A stretch of 64,000 nt of DNA from Providencia vermicola (GCF_010748935.1 NZ_CP048796.1:251001-315000); one strand, 5' to 3'. Numbered from the stretch's first letter, positions 38,589 through 49,505 are shown. Program-made: numbers and translations. Notes: generated by a model from the letters alone, not told the origin.

Positions 38589-40037
38589 TTACTGCAATTT
38601 TGACGGCTTCACGTCAGATGGAATTGGACAGTGATAAGGTTGTTCATCACGCTGACGTTGGAATTCATTTTTTGCTTGAGCAAGTAAGCTGGGTGTCGTT
38701 AATAGTTCGACGGCAGTAGCGGCCATAATTTTTCCTGCTAATAACATGCCCTTATGCGCAATGGATGTTCTGCCTTGTGCAACTAATTGCCATGTATGTA
38801 GAGGCGTACCGAATGCAAAGCAGGGACTAAAACACTGTGCGGTCGGGGTCACCCAACTGACATCGCCCACATCGGTGGAGCCGTACATCAGTTCTTTTGA
38901 TTCAACATAAGGTAAAACCTCATCTGTTAGCGCTTTATTGCCTTGACGTTCACCCCAATGAACCGCTTCTTCACCACCACTACGCGCTGCATTTAATTTG
39001 GCATTGCGTAAATCATCTTTAGTGAGTGTGGCATGGATCTCCTCGGCAAATTGGCGTTCTTGCGAGTCATATTCAGGAATGCCGTAAGTGGTAATATGTT
39101 GGTACATCGCTTTTTCAATCGTACGATTTGGTACATAATTTGAACATGCTTTATCAAAACGAATATCGAGTTCTGTACCTGTCATCAAGGCGGCACCTTT
39201 AGCGATATCAATAACGCGTTGATATATATCTTGAGCTTGGTCTAGTTGAGGAGCGCGTACAAGGTACAAGACTTCAGCATCGGCCTGAACGACATTTGGG
39301 GAGGCGCCCCCTGTATTCGTCACTGCATAGTGAATACGTGCTTCTTGGATAACATGCTCACGTAAGAATTGAACACCCACATTCATTAAACTGACGGCAT
39401 CCAGCGCACTACGTCCTAAATGAGGTGAGTTTGCCGCATGTGCTGCAATACCTTTGAAACGGAACGCTGTCTGGATATTGGCAAGTGATTGCACATTAAA
39501 AACGCCACTGAAAGATTCAGGATGCCAGGTGACAGCAGCATCTACATCATCAAAGAGGCCTTCTCTTACCATGAAAGTTTTACCAGAACCGCCTTCTTCT
39601 CCAGGGCAGCCATAGAAACGTACGGTGCCTGACAACTGGTTTTCTTCGAGCCACGCTTTTACAGCAAAGGCTGAGGATAAGGCGGCAGTGCCAAGTAAAT
39701 TATGCCCACAACCGTGGCCGTTACCATTTTCAATAACAGGATTAGGTTGACTACAAGCCGAATGCTGACTTAAACCTGCAAGTGCATCGTATTCACCGAG
39801 TAAAGCAATAACAGGGGTACCTGAGCCAAAACTGGCGATGAACGCGGTTTCTATATCACCAACCCCTCTTTCAACCTGAAAGCCCTCTTGCTCCAGCGCA
39901 TCGGCAAGAAGATTAGCAGAAAAGGTCTCTTCAAACCGCGTTTCAGGGTGGTCCCAAATCGCATCGCTTAACTGGGTAAAACGAGTACGATTTTGCTCAA
40001 TATAATTATTAATAAAGGATGTGAATGTCTTACTCAT
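38589..40037 (-). CDS. abgB: p-aminobenzoyl-glutamate hydrolase subunit AbgB
   Basis: M20-family metallopeptidase that with AbgA cleaves p-aminobenzoyl-glutamate to p-aminobenzoate and glutamate. The metal-binding segments are NGNGHGCGHNLLGTAAL and GCPGEEGGSGKTFM, with a dimerisation domain inserted between the catalytic parts. The start MSKTFTSFINN gives 482 residues (481 in E. coli) and overlaps the abgA end by 8 nt. Confidence 0.95.
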   Translation of the reverse strand: MSKTFTSFINNYIEQNRTRFTQLSDAIWDHPETRFEETFSANLLADALEQEGFQVERGVGDIETAFIASFGSGTPVIALLGEYDALAGLSQHSACSQPNPVIENGNGHGCGHNLLGTAALSSAFAVKAWLEENQLSGTVRFYGCPGEEGGSGKTFMVREGLFDDVDAAVTWHPESFSGVFNVQSLANIQTAFRFKGIAAHAANSPHLGRSALDAVSLMNVGVQFLREHVIQEARIHYAVTNTGGASPNVVQADAEVLYLVRAPQLDQAQDIYQRVIDIAKGAALMTGTELDIRFDKACSNYVPNRTIEKAMYQHITTYGIPEYDSQERQFAEEIHATLTKDDLRNAKLNAARSGGEEAVHWGERQGNKALTDEVLPYVESKELMYGSTDVGDVSWVTPTAQCFSPCFAFGTPLHTWQLVAQGRTSIAHKGMLLAGKIMAATAVELLTTPSLLAQAKNEFQRQRDEQPYHCPIPSDVKPSKLQ

Positions 40038-41355
40038 GAGTTTTGCCTCCAAATTCAGGTAGCGAAAGCGCGATGGTCGCTAAGGTTTTGACGGCAACAG
40101 GCATGACATCTTCATCAAAATCAAAGCGCTCGTTGTGGTGACCCGCGCTTAATTCAGTACCGAAAATCATATAGGTTGCTTGTCCACCTTGCGCTTTTGT
40201 ACGCTCCATAAAATAGGTCGCATCTTCTGAACCCGCAGCTTGAGGTTTATCTTTGATGACGGAGGTCAGCTCAGGGATTTTGTTCTGTGCAAGACCCATA
40301 ATAAAATCGACCCATTCAGGGCTAGGGTGACTACTTTGTGCCGCTCCCATTAAGTTGATTTTGAAATCAACATCTTGCATTTTTGCTGCACCTTCGATGA
40401 CATTAAGTGCTTTTTGATACATAAATTCGTTGATTTCATTCGTTTCGCCGCGTGTCTCGACTTTCATTAAGGCGTGATCGGCAATCACATTACGTCCGAT
40501 ACCTGCATTCAGTACGCCAACATTAATACGAGAGCTACCTTCACTGTGACGAGGGATAGCGTATAGGCCAAGTGTCGCTTGAGCCGCAGCCACTAATGCG
40601 TTTTTACCTTCTTCGGGCCTTGCTCCCGAATGGGCTGCTTTACCATGAAATGTGACATCAAATTTAGTCGTAGCGAGAAAACTTTTGCTACCGCACACGA
40701 GTTCCCCTTTCGGAACACCTGTACCGATATGTATTGCGACAAAAAAATCCACATCATCGACCACACCCGCGGTTGCCATTGATTTTGCTCCGCGAGTTCC
40801 TTCCTCAGCCGGTTGGAAAATCAGTTTAATTCGACCTGTTAGCTGTGATTGAAACTGCTTCAATATATGAGCTAAACCAAGGCCAATAGCGGTATGTCCA
40901 TCATGACCACAGGCGTGCATCATGTGTGAATTACAAGAAGCAAAGCCTTCTGCATGAGGGCGGTGTTGTGCGGTGAGATCCTCATTAAGGTCTAATGCAT
41001 CCATGTCGACACGAAAGGCGAGTGTCGGTCCTGGTTTACCGGTATCTAATGTGGCAACGATACCGGTAAATCCGCCAGAAAAATGGGGAAGCCATTCTGT
41101 TAACGCACCTTGCTCAATAGCGCGTTTTTCTTGTTCGGCAAACTGTTCTGGTGTCGGCAACCCCATACGATCTTCCGCTTTGATAACGTCTTTTCCGAGT
41201 TGTAGCTGATAGCCAAGGCGAGCGAGTTCATCTGCGACTCGTGTTGCGGTCCGAAATTCAAACCAACCTGATTCTGCATATTGATGGAAGTCACGGCGCC
41301 AAAGTTGTAGTTGATGTGTGATGGACTCAATGGCGTTATTTAAAGAAATCTCCAT
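40030..41355 (-). CDS. abgA: p-aminobenzoyl-glutamate hydrolase subunit AbgA
   Basis: M20-family partner of AbgB. Its metal-site motifs are MMHACGHDGHTAIGLGL and LIFQPAEEGTRGAKSM. The 441 residues are close to E. coli (436). AAGAGAT precedes the ATG. It is the first gene of the operon and divergent from abgR, with a 269-bp AT-rich intergenic region that should hold the AbgR operator. Confidence 0.95.
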   Translation of the reverse strand: MEISLNNAIESITHQLQLWRRDFHQYAESGWFEFRTATRVADELARLGYQLQLGKDVIKAEDRMGLPTPEQFAEQEKRAIEQGALTEWLPHFSGGFTGIVATLDTGKPGPTLAFRVDMDALDLNEDLTAQHRPHAEGFASCNSHMMHACGHDGHTAIGLGLAHILKQFQSQLTGRIKLIFQPAEEGTRGAKSMATAGVVDDVDFFVAIHIGTGVPKGELVCGSKSFLATTKFDVTFHGKAAHSGARPEEGKNALVAAAQATLGLYAIPRHSEGSSRINVGVLNAGIGRNVIADHALMKVETRGETNEINEFMYQKALNVIEGAAKMQDVDFKINLMGAAQSSHPSPEWVDFIMGLAQNKIPELTSVIKDKPQAAGSEDATYFMERTKAQGGQATYMIFGTELSAGHHNERFDFDEDVMPVAVKTLATIALSLPEFGGKTHE

Positions 41356-41624
41356 AATTGTTATCTCTTTTAGTTATCACGATAAAATAGAATGGCTCGG
41401 TATAAATACCCAGTACGATTTGATTTTAGTGAAATTAAATTTTATTTAATAATTTCAAAATAATTTAATATGTTGTGTTTCTTTATTTTAATAAATAAAA
41501 ATAGTTAATAAGTATTGATGTTAATTATTTGTTATCGTCATGCATTGACTGTACACAATCAAAATAGGGTAAAAAAGATACAATTATCTTTGCCTATATA
41601 ACTAATGGTTATCAGGGAATTCAT

Positions 41625-42548
41625 ATGGCTTTGCCAATAAAACTGAATCAGTTGAGAGCGTTTGTCGAGGTAAGTCGCCATGGCAGTATTAGAGCGGCTA
41701 GTCGCTTTTTACAGCTTTCTCAGCCCGCATTAACGAAGTCTATTCGTGAATTAGAGGCTTCTTTAGGCGCAAAATTGTTTATTCGCAGTAATCAAGGGAT
41801 CTATCTGACGGAAAGTGGAGAAAGTTTTTTGCGTCGTGCCAGTATCATTCTTGAAGAGTTACGTGTCGGGCAAGAAGAGATACAGCAGCGTATAGGCTTA
41901 TCCAGCGGCACGATTAATATTGGGGTTGCAGGCAGTATTGCGCGTTCAGTGATGCCAAAAGTGATTATTCAATTCCATCGTGACTTTCCAAATATCAAAA
42001 TTCGGATTATGGAAGGACAACTCTTGACGATGTTACCTCAGTTACGCCAAGGTGAGCTCGATTTCACTGTAAATACGTATTATCCCGGTAGCCTAGATGC
42101 GGAATTCAATTTTGAACGTTTAATGAGCAAGGAATACAAGGTGATCATGCGTAAAGATCACCCAATGAAGCATGCTACCTCATTAGAACAGCTCACCCAC
42201 TGTGATTGGACGATGCCAACACCGAAAGGCACTTACTATAAGCAACTGTCTGAGGTGTTCTCTAGGATGGATAAACCGATGAGCTTTAGTGTGACGTGTG
42301 AAACCTTGATCGGTTGTATGAGTTTAGTGGCGCAGAGTGATTTCTTGACGATAGTGTCTATCGATACTATTGATGACCCTCTATTTGAACAACAATTCAT
42401 TGCGCTCGATCTCGCTGAAAAGCTTCCTTATGCGACTTTTGCTCTTGTACGACGTCGGGATCATACGTTATCGCCAGCAGGTGAACATTTGGCGAGATTA
42501 TTCCGTATCTACTGTCACGATAGAGATGATGGTCACGTGTATTCATAA
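41625..42548 (+). CDS. abgR: LysR-family regulator AbgR
   Basis: Probable regulator of the divergent abgABT operon. The N-terminal helix-turn-helix is in NQLRAFVEVSRHGSIRAASRFLQLSQPALTKS. The effector domain resembles E. coli AbgR along its length, including IRIMEGQLLTMLPQLRQGELDFTVNTYY and WTMPTPKGTYYKQLSE. It is 307 residues long (302 in E. coli). The inducer is not established here. Confidence 0.92.
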   Translation: MALPIKLNQLRAFVEVSRHGSIRAASRFLQLSQPALTKSIRELEASLGAKLFIRSNQGIYLTESGESFLRRASIILEELRVGQEEIQQRIGLSSGTINIGVAGSIARSVMPKVIIQFHRDFPNIKIRIMEGQLLTMLPQLRQGELDFTVNTYYPGSLDAEFNFERLMSKEYKVIMRKDHPMKHATSLEQLTHCDWTMPTPKGTYYKQLSEVFSRMDKPMSFSVTCETLIGCMSLVAQSDFLTIVSIDTIDDPLFEQQFIALDLAEKLPYATFALVRRRDHTLSPAGEHLARLFRIYCHDRDDGHVYS

Positions 42549-42635
42549 AAAACAAAAAATAATCTGTAATTAGGGCTGTTCAGTTGTATGAATAATGATT
42601 AAAGTGAATTTAGTTAATAACAACGAGGAAACGGT

Positions 42636-43250
42636 ATGCTGTATATCTTCGATATGGGTAATGTGATTATTGATATCGACTTTAATCGTGTATTTGATAA
42701 ATGGTCAGAACTCAGTGGAATACCGTCTGAGCAAATCAAGTCGCGGTTTACTTTTGGGAATATCTTCCAACAACATGAATGTGGCAAAATCTCAGATATC
42801 GAATTTGCAGAAATGTTATGTGAAGAACTTGGCATTACACTCAGTTTTGAAGAATTCGCGGAAGGCTGGCATGCGATATTTATGTCAGTAAGACCAGAAG
42901 TGATTGATATCATGGAACGCCTTCGTGAACAGGGGCATCGTGTGGTTGTTTTATCTAACACTAACCGCCTACACCTTGATTACTGGCCTGAACATTATCC
43001 TGAAATTGCAGCTTCCTCAGACTTTTTATACTTATCTCAAGACCTGGGGATGCGCAAACCTGATCCAGCTATTTACCAATATGTTCTTGAATCTGAAGGG
43101 TTTGATGCAGCTGATGCTATCTTCTTTGATGATGTCGAGGACAATATTAAGGCTGCCGAAGCATTAGGTATTAAAGGTGTCCATGTCGTGAATAAAGACA
43201 CGGTACCTGAATATTTCCGCACTTATGACTTCAGTGCTGAAGTCGAATAA
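42636..43250 (+). CDS. yihX: alpha-D-glucose-1-phosphate phosphatase YihX
   Basis: HAD-superfamily phosphatase; the E. coli enzyme hydrolyses alpha-D-glucose-1-phosphate. The motifs are IFDMGNVIIDIDF (motif I), VVVLSNTNR (motif II) and GMRKPDPAIY with FFDDVEDNI (motifs III and IV). The 204 residues suit the family (199). It is followed by a hairpin and dtd; in E. coli rbn lies between them but is absent here. Confidence 0.94.
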   Translation: MLYIFDMGNVIIDIDFNRVFDKWSELSGIPSEQIKSRFTFGNIFQQHECGKISDIEFAEMLCEELGITLSFEEFAEGWHAIFMSVRPEVIDIMERLREQGHRVVVLSNTNRLHLDYWPEHYPEIAASSDFLYLSQDLGMRKPDPAIYQYVLESEGFDAADAIFFDDVEDNIKAAEALGIKGVHVVNKDTVPEYFRTYDFSAEVE

Positions 43251-43266
43251 TTGATGAATTATCACC

Positions 43267-43300
43267 ATGGAGTAACCTAAACTGTTACTCCATATTTTTG
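43267..43300 (+). terminator. Rho-independent terminator of yihX
   Basis: ATGGAGTAAC, a 7-nt loop and GTTACTCCAT are followed by ATTTTTG. It falls only 10 bp before dtd, so dtd needs read-through or a promoter in the same gap. Confidence 0.8.
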
Positions 43301-43310
43301 TCGAGTTATC

Positions 43311-43748
43311 ATGATTGCATTAATACAGAGAGTCGCTCATGCAGCAGTGGTTGTTGATGAGCAGGTGGTTGGTCAAATTGATTCTGGGTTACTTGTTTTG
43401 CTCGGTGTTGAAAAAGATGATGATGAACAAAAAGCAAAACGGTTGTGTGAAAAAGTACTTGGCTATCGGATTTTTAGTGATGAACAGGGAAAAATGAACC
43501 TGAATGTTCAACAAGCGGGTGGGAGCTTATTAGTTGTCTCTCAATTTACATTGGCAGCTGATACTAAAAAAGGAATGAGACCTAGTTTTTCTGGGGGAGC
43601 TGAACCTACGCGGGCTGAACAATTATATGAATATTTTGTTGAGCAAAGTCGCCAACAAGGTGTGATCACTGAAACAGGGCAATTTGCCGCGGATATGCAA
43701 GTCAGCCTGACCAATGACGGTCCTGTGACTTTCTGGTTGCAAGTCTAA
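43311..43748 (+). CDS. dtd: D-aminoacyl-tRNA deacylase Dtd
   Basis: Hydrolyses D-aminoacyl-tRNA and mischarged Gly-tRNA(Ala), protecting translation. The active-site motifs are [12 protein letters not shown] and [11 protein letters not shown], the latter carrying the Gly-cisPro motif. The 145 residues equal E. coli. It precedes fabY by 22 bp, as in E. coli. Confidence 0.97.
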   Translation: MIALIQRVAHAAVVVDEQVVGQIDSGLLVLLGVEKDDDEQKAKRLCEKVLGYRIFSDEQGKMNLNVQQAGGSLLVVSQFTLAADTKKGMRPSFSGGAEPTRAEQLYEYFVEQSRQQGVITETGQFAADMQVSLTNDGPVTFWLQV

Positions 43749-43770
43749 TTCTACTATTAAGGGGGAGACT

Positions 43771-44694
43771 ATGTACCATCTGCGTGCACCGAAAGATGAA
43801 GCGGAATTTGATGCTTATTACCAGTTCCGCTGGGAGATGTTACGTAAACCCTTTAATCAACCATTTGGTTCTGAAAAAGATGGTTATGATCTTACCGCTT
43901 ACCATCAAATGGTTGTTGATGATAAAAATCGTATCTTAGCCATTGGTCGGCTTTATATTAATGCCGATAACGAAGGCGCGATTCGTTTTTTAGCGGTGAA
44001 TCCAGCAATGCAAGGAAAAGGGCTGGGTAAACTCATTTTGATGGCGTTAGAATCAATTGCGCGGCAAGAAAGTGTCAAACGTATTGTGTCGAGCGTCCGA
44101 GAAGAAGCGGTTCCCTTTTTTCGTAAGATAGGCTTTGAAAGCCGAGGTCTGATTGCCGGTGAGCTCAAAACACCTGTTCGTCACTATTTAATGATCAAAC
44201 CGATCGAGACACTTGACCAGATCCTTCATCGCCCTGATTGGTGTGGAGAGTTACAACAAGCTTGGTATAAATATATCCCATTAAGTGAAAAAATGGGGGT
44301 TCGAATTGAACAATATACAGGGCAAAAGTTTATTACCACTATGCCAGAAGCTGGCAACCAAAACCCTCACGAAACGATTTTTGCAGGAAGCCAATTTTCG
44401 TTAGCCACCCTGACAGGTTGGGGATTGATTTGGTTATTAATGCAAGAGCATCAACTCGGTGGTGATATTGTATTAGTGGATGCCAATATTCGTTATAGCA
44501 AGCCAGTGAGTGGTAGACCCACCGCTATTGCGGATATGTCGCAAATGAGTGGTGACCTTGACCGTCTTGCGAGAGGGAGTAAAGCAAGGGTAAAACTTGA
44601 AGTGACAGTGAGTGGAACTAACGGCGAGGCGGGGGCCGTTTTTAGCGGTGTGTATATGGTATTACCCGTTGAGAAAACAGTAAAGTCACTGTAA
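43771..44694 (+). CDS. fabY: bifunctional GNAT/hotdog protein YiiD (FabY family)
   Basis: Two-domain protein. The N-terminal GNAT acetyltransferase domain (about residues 1-145) has the acetyl-CoA motif [15 protein letters not shown]. The C-terminal hotdog thioesterase-like domain (about 150-307) has [13 protein letters not shown]. Relatives support fatty-acid synthesis initiation from malonyl-ACP. The E. coli relative is slightly longer (329). A GGGGGAG ribosome-binding site precedes the ATG. Confidence 0.88.
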   Translation: MYHLRAPKDEAEFDAYYQFRWEMLRKPFNQPFGSEKDGYDLTAYHQMVVDDKNRILAIGRLYINADNEGAIRFLAVNPAMQGKGLGKLILMALESIARQESVKRIVSSVREEAVPFFRKIGFESRGLIAGELKTPVRHYLMIKPIETLDQILHRPDWCGELQQAWYKYIPLSEKMGVRIEQYTGQKFITTMPEAGNQNPHETIFAGSQFSLATLTGWGLIWLLMQEHQLGGDIVLVDANIRYSKPVSGRPTAIADMSQMSGDLDRLARGSKARVKLEVTVSGTNGEAGAVFSGVYMVLPVEKTVKSL

Positions 44695-44718
44695 TGCCTT
44701 TCGTATATACTGATTTTA

Positions 44719-44751
44719 AAGGCAGGCCAAGCGTGATCGCTGGCCTGCCTT
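44719..44751. terminator. bidirectional terminator between fabY and yicH
   Basis: AAGGCAGGCCA (44719-44729) pairs with TGGCCTGCCTT (44741-44751), with T-rich sequence on both sides. It serves two converging genes. Confidence 0.85.
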
Positions 44752-44756
44752 GTTAT

Positions 44757-46556
44757 TTATTGAGTTATCAGCGCGGGAATTTGCTCATTTGTTGGCAAAA
44801 TATTTGTGGGAATAGCGTCGGGAGCCGCAGCAGGAGCGGGCTGAGGCTCCATCGGTGAGGCCTCATTTTCAACTGATGAGGTGACGACGCCTTTCACAAC
44901 GGTTCGATACATCTGTTTCCCTTGTAATGGTATTGCCACTAATTCACCATTTAAGCTGCTAGCTAATGATGGTGCTAACAAGTCACCTTGCAATGAGGCA
45001 TCAAAATCACCCACGATTTGAGATGGGAAGCCTTGCCAACCCCATTGATTTAAAGCGGAAAGCTCAATATTAGTCCCTGAGGCTCGGAGTAAAAAGGGGA
45101 TTTTTTTAGGGGATTGCTTGACTAATAACCCTAACTTCACCAGCCCTTTGTCTGTGCTTGTAGTGAATGAAGCCGCAGCAGAACTTTGACCACTTTGGCG
45201 TAAGTCCATATAAGGCCGACGTATCATGACTTGATTGATGGTTCCACTATCGGCATTAAAGGTGGCCTTGCCACTCCAAATCCCCCATTGTTTTTGTTTA
45301 ATAAGGCTGACGTCTTCTATTTTGCCGCTCAGTGCCGTGAATTCGAATGGGAAACTAGGGGCAATATTCATCAATAAAGACTGCGATAAGGTAAATTGTT
45401 TGATCGTTAAGCCGGATAACCAATCAGGTGAGGGTTGGCTGAAGAAGTGTAGCCAATTTTCAGGCAAGGTATATAAAATACCGGCTAATTTGCCGTCATT
45501 GAGTGTCAGCGTTTTATTATTACGTTGCCATACACCATTAAGGCTAAATACCCCTTTGTAATAATAACCTGAAAGTTTCTCGATATTGAGGTTATCGCCT
45601 TGAAGGTTGAGATTGCCAATCAGCGTATCAAGTTGTTGATCATTAATAACGAGTTGATTAATGCTGAAATTGATATGACTTTCAGGGCTACTCCAACTAC
45701 TTCTGACCCAGTCAAGGTGGTCGATTTCAGTATTGAGCCCTGAAATTGCCCAATCTTTTCCTTGGATATCCACATTAGTGAGAGCGACATTTTTCAAGGA
45801 CACTGTACGGTGACTATTGAGAGCCTGATTTAATGAAGCAAAGGGAATATTATTTTGCCAACCAACTTTGTCCATGACTAAAGAATCAACTGTGATGGTG
45901 CTGTCCGTTAACACCTTTCCTGAGCCTTTAATATAACCATTATTGAGGTAGCCACTGGCTTGAGTAAATTCAGTAAGATTTTTTTCGAGCTTACCGGTGA
46001 CTGCAACCGTTTTTAATGGTAACTCATTAATATTCAATTCTTTTGTGGTAAATCGAAAGTCTCCGTAGCCGAAAGGATGGTTAGTCGTGGGGTGCCATGG
46101 TGTAATGCCACCCGTAAAGCCAAATACGTTGAACTTATTATTTGCTTGATTTAGTTGAATACGGCTATTTTCAAATTGCAGGATATTGGCATTTAAAGGT
46201 ATTGGCGTGGCAGTCTCTACAGAGGAGATATCTAAATTCCCTTCGGTGATGACTAATCGACGAATGGCGGTGCCACTCAATAAATTACGCCAGTTTATAT
46301 CAACAATCATTTGCTTAGCATCCAAAGTCATATCTTTATGACGTGACACAATGTTGACGTCTTGAAAGATAAATTCTCCAGCATTGGCAAACTCATGCCC
46401 CATGATACCCACTTTAATATCATAATCAGTGAATTTACTTAACAACTGACTGGCATAGGATGCACCCCAGCGTGTTTGCAGCCCAGCGTAAGTAAATATA
46501 ACCACTAATAACAACAGTAGTAAAAGGGTCGTGATGAGCTTAGTTAACCACCTCAT
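44757..46556 (-). CDS. yicH: AsmA-family protein YicH
   Basis: Inner-membrane anchored AsmA-like protein. One N-terminal transmembrane helix (about residues 5-26, leucine-rich) precedes a long periplasmic region of beta-rich repeats. The family includes proteins proposed to carry phospholipids to the outer membrane. It aligns with E. coli YicH throughout (LQTRWGA, GFTGGITPWHP, WGIWSGKATFNADSGT). The 599 residues exceed E. coli (569), partly through a Pro/Ala-rich tail from about residue 570. It is the downstream partner of xanP, 116 bp away. Confidence 0.9.
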   Translation of the reverse strand: MRWLTKLITTLLLLLLLVVIFTYAGLQTRWGASYASQLLSKFTDYDIKVGIMGHEFANAGEFIFQDVNIVSRHKDMTLDAKQMIVDINWRNLLSGTAIRRLVITEGNLDISSVETATPIPLNANILQFENSRIQLNQANNKFNVFGFTGGITPWHPTTNHPFGYGDFRFTTKELNINELPLKTVAVTGKLEKNLTEFTQASGYLNNGYIKGSGKVLTDSTITVDSLVMDKVGWQNNIPFASLNQALNSHRTVSLKNVALTNVDIQGKDWAISGLNTEIDHLDWVRSSWSSPESHINFSINQLVINDQQLDTLIGNLNLQGDNLNIEKLSGYYYKGVFSLNGVWQRNNKTLTLNDGKLAGILYTLPENWLHFFSQPSPDWLSGLTIKQFTLSQSLLMNIAPSFPFEFTALSGKIEDVSLIKQKQWGIWSGKATFNADSGTINQVMIRRPYMDLRQSGQSSAAASFTTSTDKGLVKLGLLVKQSPKKIPFLLRASGTNIELSALNQWGWQGFPSQIVGDFDASLQGDLLAPSLASSLNGELVAIPLQGKQMYRTVVKGVVTSSVENEASPMEPQPAPAAAPDAIPTNILPTNEQIPALITQ

Positions 46557-46635
46557 GGTTTATCTGCCTCTCCATATATTGGATTGTTTGGATGAAAGCG
46601 CTGCCGGGTAAATGACTAAGATAGAATACAGAATA

Positions 46636-46662
46636 ACCGCCAGTGTATTCAACTCTGGCGGT
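46636..46662 (-). terminator. hairpin after xanP
   Basis: ACCGCCAG (46636-46643) pairs with CTGGCGGT (46655-46662) 10 bp past the xanP stop. The minus-strand sequence after it is only weakly T-rich (TATTCTG). Confidence 0.6.
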
Positions 46663-46672
46663 AAATGATAGG

Positions 46673-48055
46673 TTACTTTTCGTGAGGGAAAATTAAATTC
46701 AGAATAATTGCAGTTAAACCGCCTGCCGCGATACCGGATGAAAATAAAGTTTTCAGCCAGTCCGGCGCAAACTGTAAAATCAACGGCTGCTGCGAAACCC
46801 CCATTCCGACGGCAAGGGATAATGCAATAATCATGATCGCTCGACGATTAAGTGGTTCACGGGAGACAATACGTACGCCAGATGCCGCGATGGTTCCGAA
46901 CATCACAATTGTTGCTCCGCCAAGTACAGGCTCAGGGATCTGTTGTACAAAACCGGCAACAGCTGGGAATAAACCTAATAAAACAAGCATTAACGCTACG
47001 ATATAGCCGACATAACGGCTGGCGACGCCAGTAAGCTGTATCACCCCATTATTTTGACCAAAACAGGAGTTAGGGAAAGTATTGAAGACGGCAGATACCA
47101 TCGAGTTCAAACCATTCGCTAAGACGCCACCCTTAATTCGCTTCATATAGATTGGACCACGTACCGGCTGTTCTGAAACATCGGATGTTGCCGTAATATC
47201 ACCAATCGTCTCTAAAGAGGTCACCATAAATATTAGCATCAGCGGAATTAACAGATTCCAATCAAACGACAACCCATAATAAAACGGCTCAGGTATCGTT
47301 ATCATGGATTGTTCCGCGTTTGTCTCTTGAGCTGTGGGTAACATATCTAACCACCAAGCAGCAATATAACCAATTGCCATGGCGATAACTAAAGAGGCAA
47401 CACGCAAGTAAGGATTTTTTTGGCGGTTAAGTAAAATGATAACAGCCAACACAATACCCGCTAGCAATAAATAATCAGGGGAACCGAAAGTATTATCAGA
47501 AATTGCGGTATGACCACCACCAATAGACGTTAATCCGACTTGAATGAGTGATAAACCAATTATCATGACAACAACACCCGAAACGAGAGGAGTAATTACC
47601 CGTCGTGCTAAATGTAGGAAGCGAGAGAGTACCACCTCAGTGAGCGCTGCAACCAGTAGTGTGCCAAAAAGTGCTGCCATCATCGAAGGAATATCAGCAC
47701 CACCTTGTTTAAGTGCAACCCCTCCCATAATCAAAGGTGCAACAAAGTTAAAGCTTGTACCTTGTATTGAGAGTAACCCCGACCCCACAGGACCCCATGC
47801 TCGGATCTGTATTAAAGAGGCAATACCAGAAGCAAATAGAGACATGCTAATAATACGCTGAGTGTCATGCGCTGGAAGCCCCAATGATTGGCAAATGAGC
47901 ATTGCCGGGGTGATCACTGCAACAAACATCGCTAAAAGATGCTGTCCAGCTGCAAATAATGCTTGGGGGAGAGGAGGTCGGTCTTCTAATCGGTAAATGA
48001 GTTCACTTTTAGGTGCGACGTCAACAGCCTGTTTTTGAGATACTTCGGTGGTCAT
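46673..48055 (-). CDS. xanP: xanthine permease XanP
   Basis: NCS2-family proton symporter for xanthine. It has about 12-14 hydrophobic segments. The family motifs are [19 protein letters not shown] (Glu for substrate binding) and [21 protein letters not shown]. The start [12 protein letters not shown] follows an AGAGAAAGA element and gives 460 residues (463 in E. coli); a longer frame adds 28 residues unlike the family. It is divergent from gltS, as in E. coli. Confidence 0.94.
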   Translation of the reverse strand: MTTEVSQKQAVDVAPKSELIYRLEDRPPLPQALFAAGQHLLAMFVAVITPAMLICQSLGLPAHDTQRIISMSLFASGIASLIQIRAWGPVGSGLLSIQGTSFNFVAPLIMGGVALKQGGADIPSMMAALFGTLLVAALTEVVLSRFLHLARRVITPLVSGVVVMIIGLSLIQVGLTSIGGGHTAISDNTFGSPDYLLLAGIVLAVIILLNRQKNPYLRVASLVIAMAIGYIAAWWLDMLPTAQETNAEQSMITIPEPFYYGLSFDWNLLIPLMLIFMVTSLETIGDITATSDVSEQPVRGPIYMKRIKGGVLANGLNSMVSAVFNTFPNSCFGQNNGVIQLTGVASRYVGYIVALMLVLLGLFPAVAGFVQQIPEPVLGGATIVMFGTIAASGVRIVSREPLNRRAIMIIALSLAVGMGVSQQPLILQFAPDWLKTLFSSGIAAGGLTAIILNLIFPHEK

Positions 48056-48290
48056 TTTGGTCTTTCTCTGCCAACAAAAAAAGCATTGTAAAGCGACTAA
48101 TTTAAAAAGCAATCGTTTGCGTGAAAAATATTTCTTCATTGTTAGATAAGGAATGTCACATTTTTATATGTTTTAACTTGTGTTTATCGCCAATTTTTTT
48201 TCTAATTCAGTTACCTGCTTTTGGCGTTTTAAGGAAGAAATTAACGTCTTACTAGTTTTAAATAATATTAACAACAGACGAGGTACATAA

Positions 48291-49505
48291 ATGTATCATC
48301 TCGATGTCTACGGTACGCTTGTGGCAGCTACCCTTGTGCTATTGCTCGGACGTAAACTTGTAAAAACAGTTCCTTTCCTAGAGAAATATACTATCCCTGA
48401 GCCTGTTGCAGGCGGGTTGCTGGTCGCTTTTAGCTTATTAGTGATCAAGCAAGTATTCGATTGGAGCTTATCTTTCGATTTATCATTACAAGAACCGATG
48501 ATGTTAGCCTTCTTCGCGACAATCGGTTTAAACGCAAACTTAGCCAGCTTGAAGGCTGGTGGTAAGGCACTCTTTATTTTCATCTTTGTGGTTGTAGGCT
48601 TACTGCTAGTACAAAATACGGTTGGTATTGCCTTAGCGGAATTACTTGGTCTTGATCCTCTTATGGGGCTGCTTGCTGGTTCGATTACCTTATCAGGTGG
48701 TCACGGTACCGGAGCTGCATGGGGTAAGATCTTCACTGAAAATTACGGTTTCCAAAGTGCAACTGAAGTTGCGATGGCATGTGCAACATTTGGTTTGGTA
48801 CTCGGTGGATTAATCGGCGGTCCAGTTGCACGTTTCCTGATCCGCAATATTCCTACGCCAGGTACTGGGGATGATGATAAAGATGTCCCTACTGCTTTTG
48901 AAAAACCACAATCAGGCCGTATGATTACTTCGATGGTACTGATCGAAACGATTGCTATGATCGCGATCTGTTTAATGGCAGGTAGCTATATTGCAGAGTT
49001 ATTAGCGGGCACAGCGTTTGCTCTACCTAAATTCGTTTGTGTGCTATTTGTGGGCGTTATTTTAAGCAACAGCTTATCTATTGCGGGTTTTTATCGTGTA
49101 TTCGACCGTGCGGTTTCTGTTGTCGGTAACGTGAGCCTTTCCTTATTCCTTGCGATGGCACTGATGAGCCTGAAACTTTGGGAACTGGCATCTCTAGCAA
49201 TCCCAATGTTAGTGATCTTGGCTGTTCAAGCTTGTGTGATGGCAGGCTATGCCATTTTCGTGACCTTCCGTGTGATGGGTAAGAACTATGACGCAGCGAT
49301 ATTGGCGGCAGGTCACTGTGGTTTTGGTCTAGGTGCAACACCGACAGCAATCGCTAACATGCAGGCAGTAACGGATAGATTTGGTCCATCTCATCTTGCA
49401 TTCTTAGTTGTTCCAATGGTTGGTGCATTCTTTATTGATATCGTCAATGCGATTGTGATCAAACTGTATTTAATGTTACCGGTATTTCCTTCAATAACGG
49501 GATAA
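48291..49505 (+). CDS. gltS: sodium/glutamate symporter GltS
   Basis: Sodium-coupled glutamate importer with two inverted five-helix repeats. The conserved signatures are SGGHGTGAAWG (first re-entrant loop) and GHCGFGLGATPTAIANM (second). The 404 residues match E. coli (401). The N-terminus MYHLDVYGTLVAATLVLLLGR resembles the E. coli start. Confidence 0.96.
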   Translation: MYHLDVYGTLVAATLVLLLGRKLVKTVPFLEKYTIPEPVAGGLLVAFSLLVIKQVFDWSLSFDLSLQEPMMLAFFATIGLNANLASLKAGGKALFIFIFVVVGLLLVQNTVGIALAELLGLDPLMGLLAGSITLSGGHGTGAAWGKIFTENYGFQSATEVAMACATFGLVLGGLIGGPVARFLIRNIPTPGTGDDDKDVPTAFEKPQSGRMITSMVLIETIAMIAICLMAGSYIAELLAGTAFALPKFVCVLFVGVILSNSLSIAGFYRVFDRAVSVVGNVSLSLFLAMALMSLKLWELASLAIPMLVILAVQACVMAGYAIFVTFRVMGKNYDAAILAAGHCGFGLGATPTAIANMQAVTDRFGPSHLAFLVVPMVGAFFIDIVNAIVIKLYLMLPVFPSITG

